Notes: a model not told the origin generated them from the letters alone. Shown: positions 49,777-60,398, numbered from the stretch's first letter. The stretch: 64,000 nucleotides of DNA from Rhodoferax sp. U2-2l (GCF_020594515.1 NZ_JAJCTH010000017.1:62001-126000), one strand, 5' to 3'. A program made the numbers and translations.

Positions 49777-52464
49777 TCAGGACGCCTGCAACTGATGCGT
49801 GACCAGCTTGAAGTCCGGGTCCTCCGGGAACGATTTCACCTTGAAGCCCAGCCCACGCATCAGTTTGAGCATGTTGTTGTTGTTGGCCAGCACCAGGCCT
49901 TCAATCTCGGTCAGACCCTTCTCACGCGCAAAGTCCATGATCGACAACATCAGCCGTGAGCCCAGGCCCTGGCCTTTGAAGTCATCCGCCACCACCAAGG
50001 AGAACTCGCAGCTGCTTCGGTCCGGGTTGGTGATGTAGCGCGACACGCCCACGATGCGGGTCGTCTGCTGTGACTGGCCATTGGCGTCCAGGCTGGTGGA
50101 GGCATGCAAGGCCACCAGTGCCATTTCGCGGTCGTAATCGATCAGCGTGAAGCGCGCCAGCATGTTGGAGGGCAGCTCCTGCATGCTCGACACAAACCTG
50201 AAATAACGGCTCTCGGGTGAGAGTCCGCGCACAAAGCTCTGCAACATCAGCGCGTCGTCCGGGTGGATCGGGCGCACGATGTATTCACCGCCACCGGCCA
50301 TCGGGCACACCTGCTCATGGTGCGACGGGTAGGGCAGGATGGACAGGTGGTTGTAGTGCCGCACCGAGGGCGCCGCGTTGTCGATGACGATGCGTGCATC
50401 CACCGCCAGTGCGCCGGACTCGTCCACGATGATGGGGTTGATGTCCATCTCGCGCAGTTGCGGCAGTTCACACGCCATTTCTGACACACGCAGCAGGATT
50501 TGCTCCAGCGCCTCGACATTGGCGGCTTTGGCACCGCGCCAGAAACCCAGGGTTTCTGCCACGCGAGAGCGTTCGATGAGGCGGCGCGCCAGAAACTGGT
50601 TCAACGGCGGCAGTTCCATGGCACGGTCGTTGATCAGCTCGATCATGGTGCCACCGGCACCAAAAGCGATCACCGGGCCAAACGGGTCGTCGGTGACCAA
50701 GCCGACACACACCTCGCGGCCACGTTGCTGGCTGGACATGTTTTGCACCGTGACGCCGTTGATCTTGGCGTCGGGCTGCAACCGTGTCACGTTATGGATC
50801 ATGTCGACAAACGTATCGCGCACGCCTACGGCGTTCATCACGTTCAAGGCGACACCCTGCACATCCGACTTGTGGCTGATATCGGGTGAGTCGATCTTGA
50901 GCGCCACCGGGAAACCCAGTTGGGTGGCAATCATCATCGCTTCGTTGGGGGAACGCGCCAAAATGGTCTTGGTGACCGGAATGTGGAACGCTGCCAGCAG
51001 CGCCTTGGACTCCATCTCGGTCAACACCTTGCGGCGCTCGGCCAGCACACTCTCGATGAGCAATCGCGCGCCTTCCACGTCGGGCATGGCCAGATCACTC
51101 AGCGGCGGCGGTGTTTGCTGCAGCAGTTGCTGGTTCTGGTAGAAAGAGGCAATGTTGCCAAAGGCGCCCACGGCGGCTTCCGGCGTGCGAAACGTCGGGA
51201 TGTTGGCCTCATTGAGAAGCCGACGCGCATCACCCACCGAGGCGTCGCCCATCCAGCAGGTCAGCAGGGGTTTGCTCACCTGGCGGTTGAAGCTGGCAAT
51301 GGCGGTGGCGATGGCATCACCATCGATGTCGACCTTGGGTGAATAAATCACCAAAATACCGTCAATCTGCGAAGCGCGGCAGGCGGCCTCGATGGCGGTG
51401 CGGTAATGCTCGGGACCGGCATCTTCGGACACGTCAATCAAATCGTTGAGGGTTGCCAAGGGGGGCATCAACGGCTTGAGCGCGACGATCTCTTCAGGCT
51501 TCAACCGACCCAACTGCAGGTTGATTTCATTCACCCAGTCGGCCGCCAGCACACCCGGCCCACCACCATTGGTGACGATGGCCAAACGCCGCCCCACCGG
51601 CTTGTAACGCGAGGCCAGGCACTTGGCCGCCGAGAACAATTGTACAAAGGAGCGCACCCGCACCGCACCGGCCCGGCGCAGTGCGGCGTCAAACACATCG
51701 TCACTGCCCACGATGGTGCCCGAGTGGGTCAGCGCGGCCCGGTTGCCCGCCGGCTTGCGCCCGGCTTTGAGCACCACCACCGGCTTGGCGTTGGCGGCGG
51801 CACGCAGCGCACTCATGAAGCGTCGGGCGTTGGTGATGCCCTCCATGTAGACCACGATGCTGTGGGTTTTGGCGTCCGAAGCCAAAAAGTCCAGCACCTG
51901 CGCCATGTCCACCGCCGTGTTGGGCCCCAGTGACACCACGGTGGAAAAACCCACCGCGTTTTTGCGCGCCCAGTCCAGAATGGATGAGGTCAGCGCGCCC
52001 GACTGCGACACCAGCGCCAGCGGTCCGGTGGCGGCCAAGGGGCCTGCCACGCTGGCGTTCAGATTCAGGTGCGGCCGCTGAAACCCCAGACAGTTCGGCC
52101 CGAGCAGATAAATGCCGTCGCGCGAGGCCATCTTGTGCAATTCGGTCGCCATGGCCGCGTCAATCCCGCTGGAAATCACCAGCGCCGAGTGGCATTTGAT
52201 GCGCCCGGCCAGCTCCAGGGCGGCGGGTACTTCGCTGGGTGGCAGAGCGATGATGGCCAGATCAGCCTGCGTGTTGGCCAGATCGGCCAGCGTGCCGCTG
52301 GCGTGGGTGTCCAGAAACACCAGTTTGCCGCTGTACTGCTGCGCGGTGATGGCGCGGTGCAGGGCACGCGCCTGCGGTGTCTGCGACTCAGGCTGGTCAG
52401 ACCGACCGGCAAACACCGCAATGGAGCCCGGGGAAAACAACGACGTTAAAAAATGCTTATCCAT
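49777..52464 (-). CDS. Protein lysine acetyltransferase with acyl-CoA ligase-like domains (Pat/PatZ type)
   Basis: 895 residues. The N-terminal CoA-binding and ligase-like domains have LLGPNCLGFQRPHLNLNAS, LVSQSGALTSSILDWA and ALTHSGTIVGSDDVFDAAL. An ATP-grasp part follows (ALLAAFHIPVTKTILARSP, LGFPVALKIDSPDISHKSDV). The last about 170 residues are a GNAT acetyltransferase (RPIHPDDALMLQSFVRGLSP, VVADDFKGQGLGSRLMLSIM, LVLANNNNMLKLMRGLGF). Such enzymes acetylate and switch off acyl-CoA synthetases. It is convergent with glpD across the prophage. Confidence 0.88.
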   Translation of the reverse strand: MDKHFLTSLFSPGSIAVFAGRSDQPESQTPQARALHRAITAQQYSGKLVFLDTHASGTLADLANTQADLAIIALPPSEVPAALELAGRIKCHSALVISSGIDAAMATELHKMASRDGIYLLGPNCLGFQRPHLNLNASVAGPLAATGPLALVSQSGALTSSILDWARKNAVGFSTVVSLGPNTAVDMAQVLDFLASDAKTHSIVVYMEGITNARRFMSALRAAANAKPVVVLKAGRKPAGNRAALTHSGTIVGSDDVFDAALRRAGAVRVRSFVQLFSAAKCLASRYKPVGRRLAIVTNGGGPGVLAADWVNEINLQLGRLKPEEIVALKPLMPPLATLNDLIDVSEDAGPEHYRTAIEAACRASQIDGILVIYSPKVDIDGDAIATAIASFNRQVSKPLLTCWMGDASVGDARRLLNEANIPTFRTPEAAVGAFGNIASFYQNQQLLQQTPPPLSDLAMPDVEGARLLIESVLAERRKVLTEMESKALLAAFHIPVTKTILARSPNEAMMIATQLGFPVALKIDSPDISHKSDVQGVALNVMNAVGVRDTFVDMIHNVTRLQPDAKINGVTVQNMSSQQRGREVCVGLVTDDPFGPVIAFGAGGTMIELINDRAMELPPLNQFLARRLIERSRVAETLGFWRGAKAANVEALEQILLRVSEMACELPQLREMDINPIIVDESGALAVDARIVIDNAAPSVRHYNHLSILPYPSHHEQVCPMAGGGEYIVRPIHPDDALMLQSFVRGLSPESRYFRFVSSMQELPSNMLARFTLIDYDREMALVALHASTSLDANGQSQQTTRIVGVSRYITNPDRSSCEFSLVVADDFKGQGLGSRLMLSIMDFAREKGLTEIEGLVLANNNNMLKLMRGLGFKVKSFPEDPDFKLVTHQLQAS

Positions 52465-52631
52465 GAAACTGCTTATTGACTTTTAGAAACCGTGTCAAGC
52501 TTAACCTGTACGTTCAGAAAAAGCACTGATATCGCACACCTAAACGCGATTGTGGCAGCGCCTGCGGGCAAGCAAACCACACTGCGCAGCGCGGTATCCT
52601 TGCCACCCATGCCCCTGCCCCGCTTTTTGAG

Positions 52632-53849
52632 ATGGCCGCCCCGCTGATTCGCCGCATTGCCCACCTGGACATGGATGCGTTTTACGCCTCGGTGGAGTTG
52701 CTGCGTTACCCGCAACTCAAAGGCCTGCCGGTGGTGATTGGCGGCGCTCGGCGCTCGGCCGACAACGACTTCTCGCAAACCCACGCCGATGTCCCCTTAA
52801 GCCGCATTCCGGTGGCCGACTTCCCCCGGCTGGCGGGCTACACCGGGCGCGGCGTGATCACCACCGCCACCTACGCGGCGCGCCAGTCAGGCGTGGGCTC
52901 GGCCATGGGGCTGATGAAAGCCGCCAAACTCTGCCCCGAGGCCATCCTGTTGCCGGTGGACTTTGCCGAGATCCGGCGCTATTCCCGCGCCTTCAAAGAC
53001 ATCATTCTGGACATCGCCCCGGTGATGGAAGACCGCGGCGTGGACGAGGTGTTCATCGACTTCACCGAGGTGCCCGGTGGCCAGCGCGACGGTGGCCGGG
53101 TGCTGGCGCGCCTCATCCAAAAAACCATCTTCCAGGCCACCGGGCTGACCTGCTCGCTGGGCGTGGCACCCAACAAGCTGCTGGCCAAAATGGCCAGCGA
53201 GTTCAACAAGCCCAATGGCATCGCGGTTGTGTATGAAGACGATGTGCCCTCAAAAATCTGGCCACTGGCCTGCCGCAAGATCAACGGCGTGGGGCCCAAG
53301 GCCGAAGAAAAGCTGCTGAGTCTGGGGATCACCACCATTGGTCAACTCGCGCAAAAAGACGTGGACTGGCTCATTGACCATTTCGGCCAGAAAACCGGCG
53401 CCTGGCTGTTTGACGCCGCACAAGGCCGCGACGACCGCCCCTTGGTCACCGAGAGTGAACCGGTGTCGATCAGCCGCGAAACCACGTTTGAGCGCGACCT
53501 GCACGCGGTGCGCGACAAAGCCGAGCTGGGCGCCATCTTCACGTGGCTGTGCGAACAGGTGGCAGCTGATCTGGCGGCCAAAGGGTATGTCGGCAAAACC
53601 ATCGGCATCAAGCTGCGCTTTGACGACTTCAAAAGTGTCACCCGCGATCAGACGGTAGATGCCTATGTGGGTGATGCCAAAACCATCCGCCAGGTGGCCG
53701 GGCTGTGCCTCAAACGTGTGCCCCTGACCCAACGGTTGCGCTTGCTGGGTGTGCGGGTGGGCTCGCTGGTGCGCCGTGATGAGGCGCAGACCCGTGAGCC
53801 GCATCGGCTCAACGACATGAATCTGAAGGCGTCAATCGGCCTGTTTTGA
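52632..53849 (+). CDS. dinB: DNA polymerase IV (Y-family)
   Basis: 405 residues. Error-prone translesion polymerase. Catalytic motifs are HLDMDAFYASVELL (about 11-24), with Asp 13, and DRGVDEVFIDFTE (Asp-Glu near 138-140). A helix-hairpin-helix segment ALACRKINGVGPKAEEKLL-like lies at about 215-230, and a C-terminal little-finger domain follows. The segment between residues 40 and 60 is longer than in E. coli DinB. The 167-bp gap from the divergent acetyltransferase gene contains the promoters of both; no LexA box was identified with confidence. Confidence 0.92.
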   Translation: MAAPLIRRIAHLDMDAFYASVELLRYPQLKGLPVVIGGARRSADNDFSQTHADVPLSRIPVADFPRLAGYTGRGVITTATYAARQSGVGSAMGLMKAAKLCPEAILLPVDFAEIRRYSRAFKDIILDIAPVMEDRGVDEVFIDFTEVPGGQRDGGRVLARLIQKTIFQATGLTCSLGVAPNKLLAKMASEFNKPNGIAVVYEDDVPSKIWPLACRKINGVGPKAEEKLLSLGITTIGQLAQKDVDWLIDHFGQKTGAWLFDAAQGRDDRPLVTESEPVSISRETTFERDLHAVRDKAELGAIFTWLCEQVAADLAAKGYVGKTIGIKLRFDDFKSVTRDQTVDAYVGDAKTIRQVAGLCLKRVPLTQRLRLLGVRVGSLVRRDEAQTREPHRLNDMNLKASIGLF

Positions 53850-53959
53850 AGAGCGTTCAAGGTATGTGGCTTTGTTCCGCTTGCTGCGCAGCGGCGTGGT
53901 CTGACCGGTAAGATTTTGGTCTTTCCGGTCATCGCATCGGCATCATCACCACCAAGGAC

Positions 53960-54466
53960 ATGACCATGTTGAATAAACGAACCCTGTTGAAAAGTCTGGC
54001 TGGCATGCTGGGCGCAACCGTGCTGTCCGACCGGGCTTTGGCCGCGAGCAAGTTTGCCGTCACCAAATCCGAAGCCGAATGGCGCAAATTTCTCTCGCCC
54101 GCCGCGTACGAGGTGCTGTTTGAGCACGACACCGAGCGCGCCGGCAGCAGCCCGCTCAACGGCGAAAACCGCCCTGGCACCTTCATCTGCGCGGCCTGCA
54201 ACCAGCCGCTGTTTGACGCCGCCACCAAGTTTGAGAGCGGCACCGGCTGGCCCAGCTTCTGGCAGCCGCTGCCTGGTGCACTGGGCACCTCCAGAGACTT
54301 CAAACTGATTTATCCGCGCACCGAGTACCACTGCGCGCGCTGCGGCGGGCACCAAGGCCATGTGTTTGACGACGGCCCCCAGCCTACCGGCAAGCGCTAC
54401 TGCAACAACGGTGTGGCACTGGCCTTTGTGCCCAAGGCGCTGCCACTGCCACCGCTGCGGACCTGA
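53960..54466 (+). CDS. msrB: Exported peptide-methionine (R)-S-oxide reductase
   Basis: 168 residues, starting MTMLNKRTLLKSLAGMLGAT with a signal peptide ending near ALAAS, so the enzyme probably works in the periplasm. Zinc-binding pairs CAAC and CARCGGHQGHVF are present, as are TGWPSFW and the catalytic Cys in KRYCNNGVAL. It reduces methionine-R-sulfoxide in proteins. An upstream GG-AAGGACATG context gives a good start; ATG 53966 is an equal alternative. Confidence 0.92.
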   Translation: MTMLNKRTLLKSLAGMLGATVLSDRALAASKFAVTKSEAEWRKFLSPAAYEVLFEHDTERAGSSPLNGENRPGTFICAACNQPLFDAATKFESGTGWPSFWQPLPGALGTSRDFKLIYPRTEYHCARCGGHQGHVFDDGPQPTGKRYCNNGVALAFVPKALPLPPLRT

Positions 54467-54550
54467 TCATCCAAATGACCGCAAGCCGCTATTGATCAGT
54501 CTTGTAGCGGTAGCCACAAGTGCCAAGGGTGGGCGGTTTGCCGAACCTGC

Positions 54551-55402
54551 TTATTGCCGGCCGGTGCGCACATTGGGCGGCAAGGCCTGCGGAAAACTGG
54601 TGCGAAACGGGTTGATGTCGAGTCCACCGCGACGCGTGTAACGCGCGTACACCGCCAGCTTGTGGGGTTGGCAGCGCGCCATGATGTCGATGAACATGCG
54701 CTCGACACAATCCTCGTGGAAGCCATTGTGGTTGCGAAAACTCACGATGTAGCGCAGCAGCCCGGCCTGGTCGATCTGTGGGCCAAAGTAGCTGATCTGC
54801 ACACTGCCCCAGTCGGGCTGACCGGTCACCGGGCAGTTGCTCTTGAGCAGGTGGCTGGTCAATACCTCGCTGACCGGGGCTTCGTCCAGGACGGAGGTCA
54901 ACAGCTCGGGCGCTGGCGTGTAAGCGTCGCAGTCCAGGTCAAGGCGATCCAGACTCAGGCCGTCGAGGTCATGGATGGGCTCCTGGTCAAACAGCTCGGC
55001 AGGCACCAGCTTGACACCCACACTGCTTTGCATCACGCCACCCCGCCAAGCGGCGTCGGTCAAGTCGGCGCGCAGGCGTGCCTGCACCTCAGCTGCATCA
55101 CCAAACCGGGTGTTGCTGAAACTGCCCAGGTAGAGCTTGAACGACTTGCTCTCGATGATGTTGGTCGACTCACACGGCACGGTGATGTGGGCCAACGCCA
55201 GTTGCGGTTTGCCACGAGTATTGAGCCAGCTCAGCTCAAACGCGGTCCACAGGTCGGCCCCCAGAAACGGCAGTCGCTGACTGATACCGAGCTTCTCGCG
55301 CTGCGCCGCGCGGGGAATCGGAAACAGCAGGCTGGCATCGTACTGATCGACATACTGCGTGGCCTGGCCAAGAGGGGAATGGTCGATGGGGTTCATAAGC
55401 AC
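54551..55402 (-). CDS. queF: NADPH-dependent preQ0 reductase
   Basis: 283 residues, the long (unimodular, E. coli-like) QueF. Reduces 7-cyano-7-deazaguanine to preQ1 in queuosine synthesis. Motifs are [17 protein letters not shown] (NADPH/substrate strand), the catalytic region [18 protein letters not shown] with the reactive Cys and the Asp seven residues later, and [14 protein letters not shown]. It follows yaaA on the same strand after 64 bp. Confidence 0.94.
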   Translation of the reverse strand: MLMNPIDHSPLGQATQYVDQYDASLLFPIPRAAQREKLGISQRLPFLGADLWTAFELSWLNTRGKPQLALAHITVPCESTNIIESKSFKLYLGSFSNTRFGDAAEVQARLRADLTDAAWRGGVMQSSVGVKLVPAELFDQEPIHDLDGLSLDRLDLDCDAYTPAPELLTSVLDEAPVSEVLTSHLLKSNCPVTGQPDWGSVQISYFGPQIDQAGLLRYIVSFRNHNGFHEDCVERMFIDIMARCQPHKLAVYARYTRRGGLDINPFRTSFPQALPPNVRTGRQ

Positions 55403-55466
55403 TCTACTTTCAATAGCTTCTTAACCTTTTATCAAAAGGGCTTGAGCGTCATTCCTTCTGCAAAAA

Positions 55467-56243
55467 TCAGTCCGCACCCCGGCGCCGAAACACCAGCCGA
55501 TCAGGCGTCGAAGCACCCGCGTCATAGGCATAACCTTCGGCATCAAAACCGACCAGCTGCTCAGGCTTTTTGAGCGCGTGCACAGCGGCAAAACGCGCCA
55601 TCAAGCCGCGTGCGCGTTTGGCGTGAAAACTCACGATCTTGTATTTGCCGCTCTTGTATTCCTCAAACACACACTCCACCACCCGCGCTTTGAGGGCCGT
55701 GCGGTCCACCGCCTTGAAATACTCGACCGAAGCCAGGTTAACGATGACCGGCGCCGCATCCTTCTTCAGACGGGTGTTGAGGTGCTCGGCAATCTGGCTG
55801 CCCCAGAACTCGTACAGGTTTTTGCCACGCGCATTGGCCAACTGCGTGCCCATTTCCAGCCGGTAGGGCTGCATGTAGTCCAGCGGCCGCAGCACGCCGT
55901 AGAGGCCGCTCAAAATGCCCACATGTTCCTGCAGCCAGGCCAGCGCCTTGGTATCCAGCGTTTTGGCGTCCAGGCCGCCATACACATCACCGTTGAAAGC
56001 CAGCACCGCTTGTTTGGCATTTTTGGCAGTGAACTTCGGCGTCCAGGCTTGGTATCGCGCCACATTGAGGCCGCTCAGGGTGTCGCTCAGGTGCATCAGC
56101 TGGGCGATGTCCTGGGGCGATTTCTGGCGCAGGATCTCGATCAGTTCGGCAGACTGCGGAACAAACTGCGGCTGGGTGTGTGGCACATCACCGGCCGGGG
56201 TGTCGTAGTCGAGGGCTTTGGCGGGGGAGAGTAAAAGCAGCAT
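55467..56243 (-). CDS. yaaA: Peroxide stress protein YaaA
   Basis: 258 residues beginning MLLLLSPAKALDYDTP, the DUF328/YaaA hallmark. FNGDVYGGLDAKTLD, RPLDYMQPYRLEMGT, KNLYEFWGSQIAEHLN and ARGLMARF are conserved family segments. In E. coli YaaA is induced by OxyR and lowers free iron under peroxide stress. It is divergent from ahpC, so both may respond to the same OxyR region between them. Confidence 0.92.
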   Translation of the reverse strand: MLLLLSPAKALDYDTPAGDVPHTQPQFVPQSAELIEILRQKSPQDIAQLMHLSDTLSGLNVARYQAWTPKFTAKNAKQAVLAFNGDVYGGLDAKTLDTKALAWLQEHVGILSGLYGVLRPLDYMQPYRLEMGTQLANARGKNLYEFWGSQIAEHLNTRLKKDAAPVIVNLASVEYFKAVDRTALKARVVECVFEEYKSGKYKIVSFHAKRARGLMARFAAVHALKKPEQLVGFDAEGYAYDAGASTPDRLVFRRRGAD

Positions 56244-56336
56244 GGTGGCAAGGGATAAGGGTTGGGTCGCACACTTCAGACCGGTCAGGTTTTCATTATC
56301 GTGACAGCGTCATTAAGAATGCCTATGGATAGCTTA

Positions 56337-56376
56337 TAGACAATGCATCATGAAAACGATAGATCAGCACTATGAT
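56337..56376 (+). promoter_or_regulatory. Candidate OxyR site and ahpC promoter
   Basis: ATAG-N7-CTAT at 56359-56373 is a perfect half of the OxyR consensus. Counting back with the same spacing gives weaker TCAT and TAGA quarter-sites near 56337-56351. TATGAT at 56371-56376 looks like a -10 element for ahpC. The divergent yaaA and ahpC genes are both typical peroxide-response genes. Binding is inferred from the pattern. Confidence 0.5.
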
Positions 56377-56440
56377 TTACGCCATCGGTGAAACACACAG
56401 TGCACCGACGCTTTCTTAACCACCCAACCAGGAGTCTTCC

Positions 56441-57004
56441 ATGTCCTTGATCAATACCCAAGTCCAACCTTTCAAAGCCAAAGCTTTCCACAATGGCCAG
56501 TTCATCGACGTGACCGAAGCCAGCCTCAAAGGCAAATGGTCGGTCGTGATTTTTATGCCTGCTGCCTTCACCTTCAATTGCCCGACCGAAGTGGAAGACG
56601 CCGCTGAACATTACGCTGAATTCCAGAAGGCCAACACCGAGGTCTACATCGTCACCACCGACACCCATTTCTCGCACAAGGTGTGGCACGAAACCTCTCC
56701 CGCCGTGGGCAAGGCCAAGTTCCCGCTGGTGGGTGACCCCACCCACCAACTGACCCGCGCTTTTGACGTGCATATCGACGCTGACGGCCTGGCCTACCGC
56801 GGTACCTTCGTGATCAACCCGGACGGCGTGATCAAGACCCTGGAAATCCACTCCAACGAAATCGCCCGCGACGTCAAGGAAACCCTGCGCAAGCTCAAGG
56901 CTGCCCAGTACACCGCTTCGCACCCCGGCGAAGTGTGCCCTGCCAAGTGGAACGAAGGTGCCAAGACCATCGCTCCCTCGCTGGAACTGGTCGGCAAGAT
57001 CTAA
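56441..57004 (+). CDS. ahpC: Alkyl hydroperoxide reductase peroxidase subunit
   Basis: 187 residues. Typical 2-Cys peroxiredoxin of the AhpC1 type. The peroxidatic site FMPAAFTFNCPTEVEDAAEH has Cys at about 47. The resolving Cys lies in the C-terminal GEVCPAKWNEG (about 166). It reduces peroxides with electrons from AhpF. The ribosome site AGGAGT is well placed. ahpF follows after 168 bp. Confidence 0.96.
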   Translation: MSLINTQVQPFKAKAFHNGQFIDVTEASLKGKWSVVIFMPAAFTFNCPTEVEDAAEHYAEFQKANTEVYIVTTDTHFSHKVWHETSPAVGKAKFPLVGDPTHQLTRAFDVHIDADGLAYRGTFVINPDGVIKTLEIHSNEIARDVKETLRKLKAAQYTASHPGEVCPAKWNEGAKTIAPSLELVGKI

Positions 57005-57172
57005 ATCCCCGGTGACATCAACGGCACATCGTCACCGGTGTGCCCCAAGCCGGACTGGGACAAGCTGCCCCGCAGCTTGCCCACCGGTTTTTTTTCGAAC
57101 AAAATTTGCCTCCAGCCCGATCTAAAAGGGCCGCAACAGGCGATCCAAGCAATAGCACCTAAGGAATCCATC

Positions 57173-58738
57173 ATGCTCGACCAAGATCTGAAAACACAAC
57201 TGGCCGCTTATCTGCAGCGCGTGACACAACCGTTCGAGCTGGTGGCCACCCTGGACGACAGCGACACCAGCCGCGACATGCGTGAGCTGCTGCAAACCAT
57301 TCAAAGCCTGCGCGCCGACAAGATCAGCCTGCGTTTTGACGGCACCGATAGCCGCAAACCCTCATTCACCGTGCAGCGCCTGGGCGCCACCAACAGCCTG
57401 CGCTTTGCCGGCCTGCCGCTCGGCCACGAATTCACCTCGCTGGTGCTCGCGCTGTTGTGGACCGGTGGCCACCCGCCCAAGGTTGAAGCCGACGTGATCG
57501 AACAAATCACCCAACTGGACGGCGACTTCAATTTTGAGGTGTTCATGTCGCTGACCTGCCACAACTGCCCCGACGTGGTGCAGGCGCTGAGCCTGATGGC
57601 CATTCTCAACCCCAAGATCAAGACCGTGGTGATCGAAGGCGGCGCGTTCCAGGAAGAAGTCGCCCGCCGCCAGATCATGGCGGTGCCGATTGTTTTCCTC
57701 AATGGCCAGGACTTTGGCTCGGGCCGTATGACGCTCGAAGAAATTGTGGCCAAGCTCGATACTGGCTCGGCCGCGCGCGACGCTGCCAAACTCAGCGCCC
57801 AGGCACCTTACGACGTGCTGATCGTCGGTGGCGGCCCTGCTGGCGCGGCGGCTGCCGTGTATGCCGCCCGCAAGGGCATTCGCACTGGTATCGCCGCAGA
57901 GCGTTTTGGCGGCCAGGTGAACGACACCATGGGCATCGAAAATTTCATCTCGGTCACAGAAACCACCGGTCCGAAGTTCGCTGCGGCGCTCGAAGCGCAT
58001 GTGAAGAGCTACGACGTCAACCTGATGAACGGCCAAAAGGCTGACAAGCTCATCCCGGCGTCCGAGCCGGGCGGCTTGATCGAGCTGCAGCTGGCCAACG
58101 GCGGCTCGCTCAAGAGCAAAACCGTGATCCTGAGCACCGGCGCACGCTGGCGCAATGTGAATGTGCCCGGCGAACAAGAGTACAAAAACAAGGGCGTGGC
58201 CTACTGCCCGCACTGCGATGGCCCGCTGTTCAAGGGCAAACGCGTGGGCGTGATCGGCGGCGGCAACTCGGGCGTGGAAGCCGCCATTGATCTGGCCGGC
58301 ATCGTCGAACACGTGACGCTGATCGAGTTTGACACCAAGTTGCGCGCCGACGCGGTGCTGGTGGCCAAGCTGCAAAGCCTGCCCAACACCACCATCATCG
58401 TCAACGCCCAAACCACCGAGATCACCGGCGATGGCCAGAAGATGAACGGTCTGAGCTACAAGGACCGCGCCACCGGCGAGGTGCACCACCTGGCCATGGC
58501 CGGTGTGTTTGTCCAAATCGGCCTGGTGCCCAACACCGAATGGCTCAAAGGCACGCTGGAGCTGAGCCGCCACGGCGAAATCATGGTCGATGCCAAAGGC
58601 CACACCAACCTGCCCGGCGTGTTTGCCGCTGGCGACTGCACCACCGTGCCCTTTAAGCAAATCATCATCGCCACCGGCGACGGCGCCAAGGCGGCCCTGA
58701 GCGCGTTTGATTACCTGATGCGCCTGCCAGCGGCTTGA
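57173..58738 (+). CDS. ahpF: Alkyl hydroperoxide reductase flavoprotein subunit
   Basis: 521 residues from ATG 57173 (AAGGA upstream). The N-terminal double-thioredoxin domain has [12 protein letters not shown] (CxxC near 128-131). The thioredoxin-reductase-like part has FAD motif [20 protein letters not shown] (about 213-232), GERFGGQV-like sequence, redox pair CPHCDG and NADH motif [19 protein letters not shown]. It transfers electrons from NADH to AhpC. Cotranscription with ahpC is likely. Confidence 0.96.
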   Translation: MLDQDLKTQLAAYLQRVTQPFELVATLDDSDTSRDMRELLQTIQSLRADKISLRFDGTDSRKPSFTVQRLGATNSLRFAGLPLGHEFTSLVLALLWTGGHPPKVEADVIEQITQLDGDFNFEVFMSLTCHNCPDVVQALSLMAILNPKIKTVVIEGGAFQEEVARRQIMAVPIVFLNGQDFGSGRMTLEEIVAKLDTGSAARDAAKLSAQAPYDVLIVGGGPAGAAAAVYAARKGIRTGIAAERFGGQVNDTMGIENFISVTETTGPKFAAALEAHVKSYDVNLMNGQKADKLIPASEPGGLIELQLANGGSLKSKTVILSTGARWRNVNVPGEQEYKNKGVAYCPHCDGPLFKGKRVGVIGGGNSGVEAAIDLAGIVEHVTLIEFDTKLRADAVLVAKLQSLPNTTIIVNAQTTEITGDGQKMNGLSYKDRATGEVHHLAMAGVFVQIGLVPNTEWLKGTLELSRHGEIMVDAKGHTNLPGVFAAGDCTTVPFKQIIIATGDGAKAALSAFDYLMRLPAA

Positions 58739-58745
58739 GGGTGCG

Positions 58746-60254
58746 TTACTCCCAGCGCAAGGCGGCAATGTCGTGCGCGAAGATGGGGTAATTCATCCAC
58801 CAACCCTTGATGCCTTTGCGCGCCACCGTGGTGATCTGTGCGGCGTATATCCAGGCATTCACCGCGTCATCGGCCAGATGCCGCTGCAGGTCGGCAAACA
58901 GCAGTTGGCGCTCCCGGGCGGTATGGCTGGCGGCGTGGCGTGCCACCAAGGCACGAAACGCCGGGCTGTCATAGCCAAAGTAGTATTGCGGATCGGCGTA
59001 AATGTGGTAGTCCAGCGGCTCCACGTGGTTGATCACGGTCAGGTCGAACTGGCCTTTGAACGTGCCGGCAAGCCATTCAGGCCAGGTGACTTCTTCGATC
59101 CTGACCTGCACGCCAATTTGCGCCAGCGCATCCACCATGAAGGCGCGGTCGTTGCGTGCGTAAGGTGTGGGCGGCAAGGTCAGGCCCAGCACCAGCGGCA
59201 GCTTCACGCCCGCCGCTTTCAGCAAGGCCCGGGATCGCTGCGGGTCATACGGGTACAGACCTGCCAGGTGCACGTAGCCGGCCTCGGTGGGCGAAAAATG
59301 GCTGCCGATGGCCTTGGCGCGGCCACCCAGAACGCGGGTAATAAAGGCCTCGCGGTCAATGGCGTGGGTGATGGCCCGGCGCACCCGCACATCATCCAGC
59401 GGTTTGCGTTTGTTGTTGATGGCCAGCATGCCCTTGCCGCTGGACGAACCCACCAGCACCAGGTATTGGCTGTTGCTCTGAAACTGCTGCACGGTTTGCA
59501 CGGCAATGTTGAACAACATGTCGACTTCACCCGACAACACGGCAGCCGCCTGCGCCTGCGGGTCGTTGATGAAGCGAAACGTGACCTGCGGAATCTGCAC
59601 CTGGGCGGCCTGACGAAAGCCCGCCGACTTGACCAGCGTCACTCCCCAGCCTTTTTGCCAGCGTTCAAACCGGTAGGGGCCGGTGCCCACGGGCTGTGTG
59701 GCGGCTTGGGCGGCACTGCGCGGATGCAGGATCACGGCGGTGTTTTCGCCCAGCCGAAACAGCACATTCGCATCAGGGTTGTGCAGCGTGAGTACGACGG
59801 TGTGGGCGTCTGGCGTGCTGATGCTGGCGATGTTGTCAAACAGCACTTTCTTGGCCTTGTTGGCTGACCCCGGGGCTTTGGCGCGTTCGAATGAAAACTT
59901 GACGGCTGCTGCATCAAATGGCGAGCCATCATGAAATTGCACACCCTCGCGCAGCGCAAAGGTGTAGCGCCTGCCGTCCGGGCTGCGCTCCCAGGAGGCC
60001 GCCAGCAAGGGCGACGTGTTCCCGCTTTCTTCAATCTTGGTCAAGCCCTCAAACACGTTGTAATGCACTAACTCGCCAATCGAGGCCGAGGCCGATGTGG
60101 TGGGGTCCAGGCTGTCGACTTCCAGCGACAAGCTCAACGTGACGGCACGCTGGCGGTCTTGCGCCCAGGTCGACGGCACACCCCCCGCCAGCCCCGTCAA
60201 GGCGCCCATCCGGGCGAGCGTAGAACAAGCGAAATCGCGGCGGTTGATTGACAC
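58746..60254 (-). CDS. Periplasmic ABC substrate-binding protein (peptide/nickel family 5)
   Basis: 502 residues from GTG 60254, which has GGAG 11 bases upstream and begins a Tat-type signal (SINRRDFACSTLARMGALTG...AQ). A longer ATG reading to 60389 would bury this signal and is less likely. Family 5 features are SLDPTTSASASIGELVHYNV, DGRRYTFALREGVQFHDGSP and DVRVRRAITHAIDREAFITR. No permease or ATPase genes adjoin it here, so it is an orphan binding protein. The ligand may be a di- or oligopeptide but cannot be read from sequence. Confidence 0.85.
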   Translation of the reverse strand: MSINRRDFACSTLARMGALTGLAGGVPSTWAQDRQRAVTLSLSLEVDSLDPTTSASASIGELVHYNVFEGLTKIEESGNTSPLLAASWERSPDGRRYTFALREGVQFHDGSPFDAAAVKFSFERAKAPGSANKAKKVLFDNIASISTPDAHTVVLTLHNPDANVLFRLGENTAVILHPRSAAQAATQPVGTGPYRFERWQKGWGVTLVKSAGFRQAAQVQIPQVTFRFINDPQAQAAAVLSGEVDMLFNIAVQTVQQFQSNSQYLVLVGSSSGKGMLAINNKRKPLDDVRVRRAITHAIDREAFITRVLGGRAKAIGSHFSPTEAGYVHLAGLYPYDPQRSRALLKAAGVKLPLVLGLTLPPTPYARNDRAFMVDALAQIGVQVRIEEVTWPEWLAGTFKGQFDLTVINHVEPLDYHIYADPQYYFGYDSPAFRALVARHAASHTARERQLLFADLQRHLADDAVNAWIYAAQITTVARKGIKGWWMNYPIFAHDIAALRWE

Positions 60255-60398
60255 AGACAGGGTCTCCAGAATAACTGCGCGCCACAACGCGCTGGCGCTT
60301 AAATGGCCGAAAACGCAAGGGTGGCATGCCATACTATAGTTGCAAGGCACCGTGCCGCTCCCCGCCAAGCGCCGCCATGGTTTGGCCATCCGACCTTT

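Noticed and set aside
57362..58768. 468-residue minus-strand reading frame inside ahpF
   Set aside because: It is the mirror of the highly conserved ahpF; the His/Gly/Val-rich sequence has no domain pattern.
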